From: Amanita rubescens
Taxonomy: Eukaryota > Basidiomycota > Agaricomycetes > Agaricales > Amanitaceae
Assembly: GCA_015039365.1 (NCBI GenBank)
Contig: WION01000789.1
Span: 1-16,448 of the forward strand
Length of the DNA stretch: 16,448 nucleotides
Reading direction: 5' to 3'
The notes below the pieces were generated by a model that searched no databases, was not told where the DNA came from, and saw nothing but the letters and a program-made list of their open reading frames with translations. Below, in pieces: positions 9,147-16,413 of the stretch (position 1 is its first letter; each line of letters opens with the position of its first letter). The position numbers and the translations under genes were made by a program.

Positions 9147-9153
9147 TTAAAAA
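9147..9153 (-). promoter_or_regulatory. Candidate -1 frameshift site at gag stop (inner copy)
   Basis: On minus, GAT TTT TAA ends gag, and the -1 frame continues into pol through TTT TTA ACA GTG. The same sequence stands at 2777-2783 in the outer copy, so the arrangement predates the divergence of the two copies. Confidence 0.4.
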
Positions 9154-9975
9154 TCCTCGTTATCATCGGCAAGAGATAGTAATAGATTATTCTTTTCGTC
9201 AGATGACATGCCTTTCATCAGTGCTCGGATGTTCTTGGTGTAATTTGGTTTAGACTCTCGGACTTCTTCTTCTTCTTCCCAGTTTCCGTCACCATCTTCT
9301 GATGTGGCTCGAATGTGACGTTTGGGTGCAAATCCCTTTTTCTTTCCTCCTTTAAATCAGCTTTTCCCTTTGTTTCTTTTCTTCTTTGGGCATTGCCCTG
9401 ACATGTGTCCTTTGATTCCGCAGATAAAACATAAACCGTCTCTGATATAGCGTTCTCCTTCTTCTTTGGACATAGATCTGATCACAAGTTCTAATTCTGG
9501 ATCTTCATCTTTTTCTAGATATTTGTGATCAATCTGCATTGCCCATGATTCGTCGTTGTGAGAGGATGATGAATGACCGTTTCCAGATTGGGGTGAATAA
9601 GCATATGAACGGGTTTGGATGTTGTCGAGTTTGATAGCAATGTTGTACCAATCTTGTAACGTTTTTGGGTTCATGAGCATTGCTTTTTCGAACTCTGGTG
9701 CTGTAAGTCCTTTTCCGAACATATGGAATGCTGCTTCTCCTTCGATTCCGGCTTTCGTAATTTGTTCCTTAAACTGATTGACGTAATTTGGTAAGGTCAT
9801 CTGTTTCTTTCCTTTCATGGATGATCTGTTCTGTAGATTGAGAATTTTTGTGTACGCGTTTCCACTTGGATCAACTTCTCCCCAATCTGTCAAGAATGAC
9901 AGTTTAAATGCATCCCAGTCATCGAATAAAGCGGGTCTCGTAACACCTCCTTTGGTGGTGGCACAAGATTTTTGT

Positions 9976-9983
9976 AATTCCGC
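9976..9983. repeat. 8-bp target duplication AATTCCGC of the MITE (left)
   Basis: AATTCCGC at 9976-9983 is repeated at 10795-10802. Removing one copy together with the intervening DNA restores the gag reading. Eight bases is the hallmark duplication length of hAT transposons. Confidence 0.9.
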
Positions 9984-10794
9984 TAGTGATGGGAGGTTAA
10001 GTTATGTAACCGCAATTAACCGTAACTTAACTGAACCTAACTGCTCGACCAGTTAATTATCAGTTAAGGTTAGGCCCTTTCCCTAACCTTAACCGGACCG
10101 GTTATGACCGGTTATGACCGGTTAAATTGTGCAACCTTGTAGAGCTGGTCCTTAGCTTCATTTTGAGCCCTTATTCATGTAATTTGGCCCAGTGGTTCAT
10201 GAGATATGAAGTATTTTGTGAAGGGATGTCAAAATTATTGTGTTTCTCATTAGCAATGTGGTCCATGACATGCAAAAAGCAATATACAATTAGTTTCTCA
10301 TGTTCAATCTGCTAGCTATTTCCCTCACCACACTCAGAAACATAGTTCTCTGGGATGCTGATGAGGAGCAAAGTTTTGCATGGCTGTTGTGAGGCTCTAA
10401 TTTGTATGCAATTTTCATTATGTTTATCATTCTGTATTGGACAATATACTTCTGACTTAGGCTGTTGGCATTTGGGACTTGTTTCTGACTTATATTGATC
10501 AGTTATGAGCATCATAGACAACATTGCTAATGGGAAACCAATCATCTTGACATCACTCACAAAACACTTCATATCTCATGAACCACTGGTCCAAATTACA
10601 TGAATAGGGGCTCAAAATGATGCTAATAACCTGCTCTACCAGATTACATAATTTCAATCGGTTATAACCGGTTATAACCGGTCATAATCAGTCCAGTTAA
10701 GGTTAAGGAAATTCTGGGTCATCAGTTAATTGATCAGTTACAGTTAATCAATTTTGGGGCAATTAACCGGACTTAACCTAACCTCACAACACTA
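9984..10794. mobile_element. Fold-back hAT-type MITE, 811 bp, non-coding
   Basis: The ends are TAGTGATGGGAGGTTA and, on the other strand, TAGTGTTGTGAGGTTA; they match the TAGNG start typical of hAT terminal inverted repeats. The 8-bp duplication fits. Subterminal zones carry clustered GGTTAA/AACCGGTT motifs (e.g. 10090-10125 and 10660-10690), the kind of repeats bound by hAT transposases. The two arms are long imperfect inverted repeats: the segment around 10150-10260 (TTCATGTAATTTGG, TGGTTCATGAGATATGAAGT) recurs inverted around 10500-10640. No transposase is present, so mobility would need an autonomous relative. Short open stretches inside have no family signature. Confidence 0.88.
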
Positions 10795-11791
10795 AATTCC
10801 GCTAATTTATTCTTTTTCCATTGTCTAGCTCCATCTGAGATCTTATTCAGGGCAGCAAGGATCTTTAAGCGGTCGGTATTCATCCGCTCAGGATTCATAT
10901 CAAAGAAGATTTCAATGTCTTTTATGAATGTATTGGCATCCTTTCGCTTTCCTTTGAATTCTGGAAGATCTCCGATGAGACTAGGAGTTCGTAGGTTGGG
11001 TGTAGGGTTTGTAGTTTCTCCAGACATTCTTGGTGATGGTGGGGGTGATGGATCTTTACGAGGTGGGGTTGGGTCGGGTTTAGGTTCGTCTACTTCGATT
11101 CTATCAGGGTCAAATGGGTCTTCTTCGTCCTTTTGTTCTTTAGGGTTCGAAGGACCTGATTTGGGATTGGTCGGTTGTTGGGTAGGTGTTGGTGTTGTTC
11201 CAACTGAAAGGTCACTGAGAAAATCAAGGGATAGATCAGGTTTTTGATCTGTTGTATCCTCTTTCTCGGATTTGCTATCGTTTAGGCTAAAGCTTGCTTT
11301 CTTTTTGCCTTTCTTAGTTGTCGCTGTGGAAAGGAGATGTCTCGGTCTTAGGTTTTCTGGTAGAGCGTCAACAGTCCCTTGTATCCAGGTAGGGGTGTTG
11401 AAGTATTCGTTAGGGACAGATTCTTGTGTTTCGGATGCTATCCAACGTTCTGTGAGGTGATCGAATCTGATATGTTGTTGTTCAAGATATAGATCTGTGA
11501 AGTAGTAGTATGATTCGTTCGGAGGTCTAGTCTCTTTTTGGGGTATCCAGAATTCTGATTCTTTAACTGGATTTCCACCTGTATCTTCCCAGATTTGTTT
11601 TGCTCCATTTAGTCTGACGTAGTTAGTATCCGTCAAGAACGTAGTTCCCTTTATGATCTCGTGTAGCTCTATTCGGTGGAGCTCTCCAATCCGTTTTGAC
11701 AACGTGGCCAGTAACCTACGGGCTGGCTTTCCGGAAGTTTGTCGAAGTGTGTGTTATCAAACGCCAATGAATCGATGTTCAGGCTTGTTGA

Positions 11792-11804
11792 TAAGTTCGA
11801 CTTA
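11792..11804 (-). promoter_or_regulatory. Self-priming primer binding site of inner element
   Basis: Two bases inside the 5' LTR border the minus strand reads TAAGTCGAACTTA. No tRNA-type TGG site follows the LTR. The 13 bases are perfectly complementary to TAAGTTCGACTTA in the LTR (11990-12002), which lies at the predicted 5' end of the transcript. This is the layout of Tf1/sushi-type elements, whose RNA 5' end folds back to prime reverse transcription. Confidence 0.65.
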
Positions 11805-11989
11805 ATTGTTATGAACTCGTTAATCTCAACCTAAGTTGCAATAGCAACTCTAGTCACGATTACAAGTCTAAGTCAAACGTTGATGAGATACAAGTTCAAT
11901 ACTAAGTCAAGTCGTTGACTTAGGATCTGAGGACGATTGTGGTTGACGAGTTAAGAGTAAGGTTATATTGCCAGACGACAATAAACAGC

Positions 11990-12002
11990 TAAGTCGAACT
12001 TA
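11990..12002 (-). promoter_or_regulatory. Predicted RNA 5' end, self-primer segment
   Basis: TAAGTTCGACTTA on minus is complementary over 13 bases to the site at 11792-11804. It starts 28 bases downstream of the TATA element, where transcription should begin. The same segment is conserved in the other LTR (3486-3498). Confidence 0.6.
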
Positions 12003-12029
12003 GGGTTCGACTCTAGAATACAGGCGGTA

Positions 12030-12035
12030 CTTATA
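12030..12035 (-). promoter_or_regulatory. TATA box in 5' LTR
   Basis: TATAAG on minus, within ACTAGTATAAGTACC, is the clearest core-promoter-like motif upstream of the predicted RNA start near 12002-12008. Confidence 0.5.
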
Positions 12036-12261
12036 CTAGTAGCGAGTACAATGAGACGTACTAATTAATGTATAAAGGTAAGTACGAAAGTAGGTATAAG
12101 GATGGCGTCATATGTGGAATAAGGAAGTGGTATAGAAGGGAACGAGTTAGTCCGTATGAATCGAGCATAAGGGAGACGACGAGTAAGGTATGCATAAAGA
12201 AAATAAACATGTCTGATGTGTCATGTAAGCATAATGTGGGAGTCCGTACCGTGTTGTAACA

Positions 12262-12266
12262 GGAAG
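12262..12266. repeat. 5-bp target site duplication GGAAG (right)
   Basis: This is the partner of 3298-3302, directly after the TAACA end of the right LTR. Confidence 0.95.
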
Positions 12267-13616
12267 AAGATCTCATCATCGGATATTTAATGTCACACAA
12301 AGGATCACAGATGACAGATCACGGATGGAACACGCATACATTTGAGGACATAGGAAGCTGGTCAGAAGACGAATACGATCAAGTAACTATCGCACGATAT
12401 ACACCAGCTCAACAAATGGAACACAAGTACCACCAAACAGAGGAGGTTTACATGCTCCCTCCTGAATACTTGGCATGGAAAGATGTATTCGAGAAAAAAG
12501 CAAGTGAATGATTCCCAGAAAGCCGATCTTGGGATCACCAGATAGAACTTCGCAATGATTTCATACCAAAAAGAGGAAAAATCTATCCCTTATCTCCGAA
12601 ACAGCAGAACACACTGGACGAATGGATTAAAGAACACATCGAAAAAGGCTACATCAGACCATCGAAATCGCCACAGGCATCACCTTTCTTCTTTGTAGAA
12701 AAGAAAGAAGCACAAAAATTACAACCCTGCCAAGATTATCGATACTTGAACGAATACACTAAACCAAACGCATATCCACTACCCCTTATTTCCAATCTTA
12801 TGATCAAACTCAAAGATTCGGAATACTTCACAAAATTGGATATCCGTTGGGGATATAATAACGTTCAAATCAAGGAATCTGACAGATGGAAAGCTGCCTT
12901 TATCACCAATCGAGGTTTATTCAAACCTAACGTCATGTTCTTTGGATTACGAAATTCACCAGCAACGTTTCAAGCTATGATGGACGATTATTTTAGGGAT
13001 TTTACAGAAAAAGGATGGCTCGTCATCTATATGGATGACATGCTAATACACGCGCACACTAAAAAAGAACTCGAGATTTGAACGAAACAAGTACTTGAAC
13101 GATTACAGAAACATGATCTTTACCTCAAGCTTGAAAAGTGTAAATTTGCTGCCAAAGAAGTTGATTTTCTAGGCACCGTCATATCCAAAAATACAATAAA
13201 AATGGACCCGATCAAACTTGCCGGAATCAGGGACTGGCCAACCCCTTCTACCATTAAACAAGTTAGATCCTTTTTAGGATTCGGAAATTACTATTGAAGG
13301 TTTATTTTCGGATTCGCCCACCTTGCACGACCCCTGCACAACCTAATGAAGAAAAACAAACTATGGACATGGACCGCAGAATGCCAAGTCGCATTTGATC
13401 TATTAAAAGAACGCTTCACATCCGCACCTGTCTTAATGATGCCCGATGTTAACAAACCCTTTATTCTACAAACGGATGCATCAGACCATGCAATCGGAGC
13501 AGTTCTCATGCAGAAGGATGACAATGGCAACTTACACCCATGCGGATACCTATCCCACGCATTAACGCCGACTGAAACATGATGGCAAATCTACGACCGA
13601 GAATTATTTGCCATCT

Positions 13617-13621
13617 ATTAC
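13617..13621. repeat. Expected 5-bp target duplication ATTAC (one side only)
   Basis: These are the last five bases of outer-copy homology before the LTR at 13622. If the LTR element is intact, ATTAC should recur just beyond its far end, outside this window. Confidence 0.4.
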
Positions 13622-13942
13622 TGTAACGTTTCTTACTGAGAGGAACCCAATAAGGTTCCAACTTAATCACCCCTTGCGTCTTGCACTGAATCAACGTATA
13701 TTCGTGATACCGTGCGGTGACGCGTGTGGAGTAAAGTAAGGTGTAAGATGTTGTTGTCACAAAGTGTGACAACCTACTATATATGTACCGTAACATAACT
13801 ATCTACGAGAATAGGGGAAATCTATCTACAAGGGAGTTAATGGATAACTCCCATCCTTGTATTCGGAGATCCCAAAGGGATCTCCCATCTTGATGAGTAT
13901 CTTGATGAATATGTACGAGAGCTACATAGTAGCCCCGTTACA
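13622..13942 (-). repeat. 321-bp LTR with 7-bp inverted ends
   Basis: The ends are TGTAACG and CGTTACA, a perfect 7-bp inverted repeat. On minus a TATA-like ACATATATAG (about 13776-13785) lies upstream of a 9-bp hairpin (GTTGTCACA/TGTGACAAC, 13753-13773). Further hairpins are GGAACC/GGTTCC (13642-13659), GGGAGTTA/TAACTCCC (13832-13852) and GGAGATCCC/GGGATCTCC (13865-13885). Confidence 0.85.
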
Positions 13943-13954
13943 TCCTCCCCCACA
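13943..13954 (-). promoter_or_regulatory. Polypurine tract of third element
   Basis: TGTGGGGGAGGA on minus lies directly before the TGTAACG start of the LTR, as expected for the plus-strand primer. Confidence 0.75.
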
Positions 13955-14556
13955 AGATTGCATTGCAATCTTAAGAAATGATGATACAAGTGTGAATTCT
14001 ATTCGAAAATTGTGTCTTGAAATCTTCGTGAGGTGTTAAACACTCGTCACATCCTCCCCCACTTGCCACAAGTCACAGGGCAATGTATAAGTGTATACGG
14101 GAGAGGTTTGCATATGCAAACTTGCTTGGGAGATTAGATAAAGGGGAGAGAATGATGATTTCACCGAAGTAAAAATCAGATTTCTCTCCAAGAAGGTGGG
14201 GGATAATGGATAGAGTCTATCCCCGATGAAAGCGAACATCTGCAATGCTGTTCACTTGGAGTTCGAGCCTGTAGAGCATTCGACGTAGGTGCGTGTTGAA
14301 ATTCGGCGTACCTTCCGAGTATGGAAGGTAATCACACATATGTGACAGCAGGCTGGGCGCGTCGAAATGAGTTGCGCTCGGTTGGGCGTTGGCGTGGAGG
14401 GTCCCGATGACTTGGATAGGATGCCTAGGGTGAGGGCATTGCTCATGCAAAGTGTGAAGTCGAACGGCTGAAACGGGGACGCTCCAGAGGCTTTCAACGT
14501 CGAGGGATCGGTACCGGTTGAAAAGGAATAGCCGGGATCCGGTGGTCATGTGACAC
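13955..14556. other. Interior stretch without recognisable gene
   Basis: An open minus stretch of 110 codons (14217-14549, ending RMLYRLELQVNSIADVRFHRG-like near the second half) has no family signature. Palindromes include AAGATTGCA/TGCAATCTT (13954-13972), GTTTGCATATGCAAAC (14106-14121), GGAGAGAA/TTCTCTCC (14145-14189), GGGGATA/TATCCCC (14199-14224) and TACCTTCC/GGAAGGTA (14309-14330). Confidence 0.4.
14051..14062 (-). promoter_or_regulatory. Second polypurine-tract-like motif
   Basis: On minus AAGTGGGGGAGGA is followed by TGTGACGAG. This closely matches the motif at the LTR border 109 bases away (GTGGGGGAGGA then TGTAACGGG). It could be the start of an older related LTR or a duplicated terminus. 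Confidence 0.45.
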
Positions 14557-14971
14557 GTGCAACTTGCGCGTCAAAATCCGTTTATCGTTAGGGGCAGCGA
14601 TAATCCAAGGCGGAAGGGAGCTCCGAGTCCAGGAGCTCGCCGAGAATCCAGTACGGCTTCAAGAGCCGTGTACTATCCCGGTGAAGATCGAGAGGAGAGG
14701 GAGAAGGAAGATGAGACGGCCATGAGGGGACGGAAGCTAGGGCATATGGTGCATCTCTTCAAGTCTCTTCTTTCGTTTCTTCCTTTCGTTCCGTTCGGTT
14801 TGCTGATATGATTGCTGGGCTAGTGCGATGGAACTTCAACGCTGAACGGCAACCGATTTCGAGGGATAGGAAATGGGGAATAGGGACCAGATAAACATGG
14901 TCCCGGGATAACAGATGGGATTCTCCCCCACACGACGTGCTTTGGGGAGAAGGGAATGGTGCAGATGCCAG

Positions 14972-15044
14972 GTAAGTGCCTGATATCTTTCCTGTCGATG
15001 TGGCTGACTAGCATCAGGTGTAGACGCGTGTAACCGGCTGATAG
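14972..15044 (+). other. Candidate spliceosomal intron
   Basis: Donor GTAAGT at 14972; branch-like GGCTGACTA at 15002-15010; acceptor CAG ending 15017 (46 nt), or TAG ending 15044 (73 nt). The later acceptor would avoid stops at the start of the next block. Confidence 0.45.
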
Positions 15045-15184
15045 CGAGGGCTTGGCCTCTTGCGCATTTCGACAGGGGGGAACGGGGCCAGGAACGGCCC
15101 GTTTGACGTTATCGATGAAGAGGGAGCTGATGGGATGCAAGGAGGGATGCAGGAGAACAAGACGGAACGAGGGCTCCGGGAAAG

Positions 15185-15235
15185 GTATATTCTTTCCTTT
15201 TCATTTCTTCGTTTCTCGCTGACTTATTCTTTCAG
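15185..15235 (+). other. Candidate spliceosomal intron (51 nt)
   Basis: Donor GTATAT; a pyrimidine-rich body (TCTTTCCTTTTCATTTCTTC); branch CTGAC at 15219-15223; acceptor TTCAG. This is one of the most convincing units because all fungal signals are present at normal spacing. Confidence 0.55.
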
Positions 15236-15334
15236 CTTCATCTTATCGACTCGTAGGACTCAGCAGCGAGTTCCTATCGATTTTCTTGTCAATGAACGAT
15301 AGGCGAGAGGGAGGGATTCGTTCGAATCCCGATT

Positions 15335-15403
15335 GTAAGCATTCGGAGAGTTCGTTTGAACTCTCCATCGTTTTGAACGATTGATCTTAACTAACACGCC
15401 CAG
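15335..15403 (+). other. Candidate spliceosomal intron (69 nt)
   Basis: Donor GTAAGC; branch CTAAC at 15391-15395; acceptor CAG ending 15403. A 9-bp hairpin (15345-15366) lies inside the intron, and an 8-bp hairpin ends 4 bases before the donor. Confidence 0.5.
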
Positions 15404-15496
15404 CGTCTCTTCCCCTTCAAGAGAAAAGGAAAAACGGGCGTATGGATTGATGGAGGGAACTCTCGTTTGAGTTCCTGTGTGATGTTGAGGGTATAG

Positions 15497-15568
15497 GTAA
15501 GTTTGCTATACCCGAGGGTTATGATTTACTGACGACGTAAATGTCGCATCATCTTTTGTCCGTTATAG
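15497..15568 (+). other. Candidate spliceosomal intron (72 nt)
   Basis: Donor GTAAGT; branch CTGAC at 15529-15533; acceptor ATAG. The donor sits in the loop of the hairpin GGGTATA/TATACCC (15489-15513). Confidence 0.55.
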
Positions 15569-15641
15569 GTGGTTTACGGCCGGGAGAAGTAGTAGACGAG
15601 GTAGACGGGGAATGGCTGCGAGAAGGCAGCTTTGGGAGCAG

Positions 15642-15692
15642 GTACGTTCTCGTTTTCTACTTGTTTTGATTCATATTAACCGCGTTGTATAG
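15642..15692 (+). other. Candidate spliceosomal intron (51 nt)
   Basis: Donor GTACGT; T-rich body; branch-like ATTAACC near 15675; acceptor TATAG. It joins the flanking open blocks in phase. Confidence 0.45.
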
Positions 15693-15904
15693 ATGCGATT
15701 ATTCCGGTTCGTTGGGCGTTAAGGGGAGAGAACTTAGTGCGAGTTCTCTCCAGGATTCTTGTTTGAGACCTGGACAATCGTCGGTCTTGAGGGTCGGACT
15801 ATGCGTCGCCCTCTCGCTCGTTGGATCGGTATCGGAACGAACAAGGGCCAGGAGGATATTCCAGAGGACGCGGTGTCAAACGGATGGACGGGGAGGACTC
15901 TACG

Positions 15905-15960
15905 GTAAGTCCTCCGTAAGTGTTTGTGGAGAGTTCGAGTGTTAACTCTCCGTTTTTTAG
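15905..15960 (+). other. Candidate spliceosomal intron (56 nt)
   Basis: Donor GTAAGT lies in the hairpin GGAGGACT/AGTCCTCC (15892-15915). A second hairpin (15928-15951) fills the body and overlaps the branch-like TTAAC. The acceptor is TTTTTTAG. Confidence 0.45.
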
Positions 15961-16080
15961 GCTCGCGACGAATCTAGTATGACTCGTCTACGAGTTTCTT
16001 CCCTTTTTACAAAAGGAAGGGTTATACTTAAGCATGGAGACTCTCAGGGAGTCTCCTTCCGAGTAATTTGATTAATTTAG

Positions 16081-16144
16081 GTGAGTTGTAAGTTCATATC
16101 TTGATTGTGTCCATTTTGCTGATAGATATATTCATAATTTACAG
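16081..16144 (+). other. Candidate spliceosomal intron (64 nt)
   Basis: Donor GTGAGT, branch-like TGCTGATA near 16117, acceptor TTTACAG. The open block that follows begins beside a hairpin (16157-16179). Confidence 0.45.
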
Positions 16145-16366
16145 ATTTACACGTGTGGAGGGCTCGAGATTAGCCCTCCAAATCAATTCGCAAATACTGC
16201 AAGAATGCGACGACGAGCGAGACAAGGGAGTGGCAATGACGTAGCGGTCTTGCCGGATTGCTCGTAAATCGGAAGATGTCGACGTATAACTGTCGTCACA
16301 GCCTCAAGCGGTTGATGCAAATGGAATTGAACGGTTTGGGCAGTATTCGTACTGCCCGATATAAGG

Positions 16367-16413
16367 GTGAGTGTCCTTCACCCATGTTGATTGTTTTATT
16401 GACAACGAAATAG
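16367..16413 (+). other. Candidate spliceosomal intron (47 nt)
   Basis: Donor GTGAGT within the hairpin GGGTGA/TCACCC (16365-16383); T-rich body with TTGAC; acceptor ATAG. It lies close to the window end. Confidence 0.4.

Larger units (their letters stand above)
9147..11702 (-). pseudogene. gag: Gag polyprotein, inner copy, interrupted by a MITE
   Basis: Start ATG at 11702 lies 104 bases inside the 5' LTR border. The first 309-codon open stretch (to 10773) includes an N-terminal region, a Ser/Pro/Asp-rich spacer (PTPPRKDPSPPPSPR) and the start of the capsid core (IEIFFDMNPERMNTDRLKIL). It is cut at AEF by the MITE and resumes beyond it at about 9983, reading through WDAFKLSFLTDWGEVD and a CCHC zinc knuckle (CFICGIKGHMSGQC). 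A TGA at 9357-9359 follows; the outer copy has CGA (2574-2576). The original stop is TAA at 9147-9149. Leaving out the 811-bp MITE and 8-bp duplication gives exactly 579 codons including the stop, so the MITE is the only length change here. Confidence 0.93.
3303..12261 (-). mobile_element. Inner Ty3/gypsy chromovirus element, complete structure, 8959 bp
   Basis: The element is in minus orientation: 5' LTR 11807-12261, self-priming site 11792-11804, gag, pol (protease, RT, RNase H, integrase, chromodomain), an extra gene, polypurine tract 3755-3768 and 3' LTR 3303-3754. It is bounded by GGAAG duplications. The domain order PR-RT-RH-IN with a C-terminal chromodomain defines a chromovirus of the Ty3/gypsy superfamily. 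It carries an 811-bp MITE plus 8-bp duplication in gag, six in-frame TGA codons and three inferred 1-bp deletions, so it is non-autonomous now. Its insertion into a copy of its own family, in opposite orientation, leaves the two copies as partly inverted repeats. Confidence 0.96.
11807..12261 (-). repeat. 5' LTR of inner element (455 bp)
   Basis: It runs TGTTATGAAC to GTTGTAACA on plus. It differs from 3303-3754 by eight transitions and a 3-base TAG duplication (near 12041). The minus-strand promoter probably uses the TATA element at 12030-12035. A hairpin (CTAAGTCA/TGACTTAG, about 11914-11935) lies in the transcribed part. Confidence 0.97.
1733..13621 (+). mobile_element. Outer Ty3/gypsy chromovirus copy, split and truncated
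   Basis: Two collinear plus-strand pieces, 1733-3302 and 12262-13621, encode gag through RNase H of the same family as the inner copy. When the inner element and one GGAAG duplication are ignored, the protease frame continues directly from the first piece to the second with no base gained or lost. Both outer ends are cut flush against other insertions (junctions 1732/1733 and 13621/13622). Its LTRs, the first part of gag, the integrase and any extra gene are therefore absent from this window. The copy carries four in-frame TGA stops in pol and two small insertions in gag, so it is inactive. Confidence 0.9.
12262..13621 (+). pseudogene. pol: Protease linker, reverse transcriptase, partial RNase H, outer copy
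   Basis: This continues the frame broken at 3302. The GGAAG duplication is followed by the linker (SWSEDEYDQVTIARYTP), RT with VIYMDDMLIH intact, and RNase H up to YDRELFAIYY, where the frame hits the next LTR at 13622. Four in-frame TGA codons break it: 12509-12511, 13079-13081, 13295-13297 and 13580-13582. The first three have CGA in the inner copy (8383-8385, 7813-7815, 7597-7599); the last has CAA, compatible with a shared CGA ancestor decayed on opposite strands. There are no frameshifts over 1.36 kb, so decay here is almost purely by point transitions. Confidence 0.95.

Noticed and set aside
10127..10572. Small open frames inside the MITE as transposase remnants
   Set aside because: They fall in the inverted-repeat arms and centre, and have no hAT transposase motifs.
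4131..13582. Stop codon recoding (TGA read as an amino acid) in the gypsy genes
   Set aside because: The sister copy has CGA at five of the sites, and the two copies carry TGA at different positions. CpG deamination explains this without recoding.
13753..13773. Hairpin as a transcription terminator
   Set aside because: There is no T tract, and the host looks eukaryotic. It lies downstream of a TATA-like motif in an LTR, so it is listed as an LTR hairpin only.
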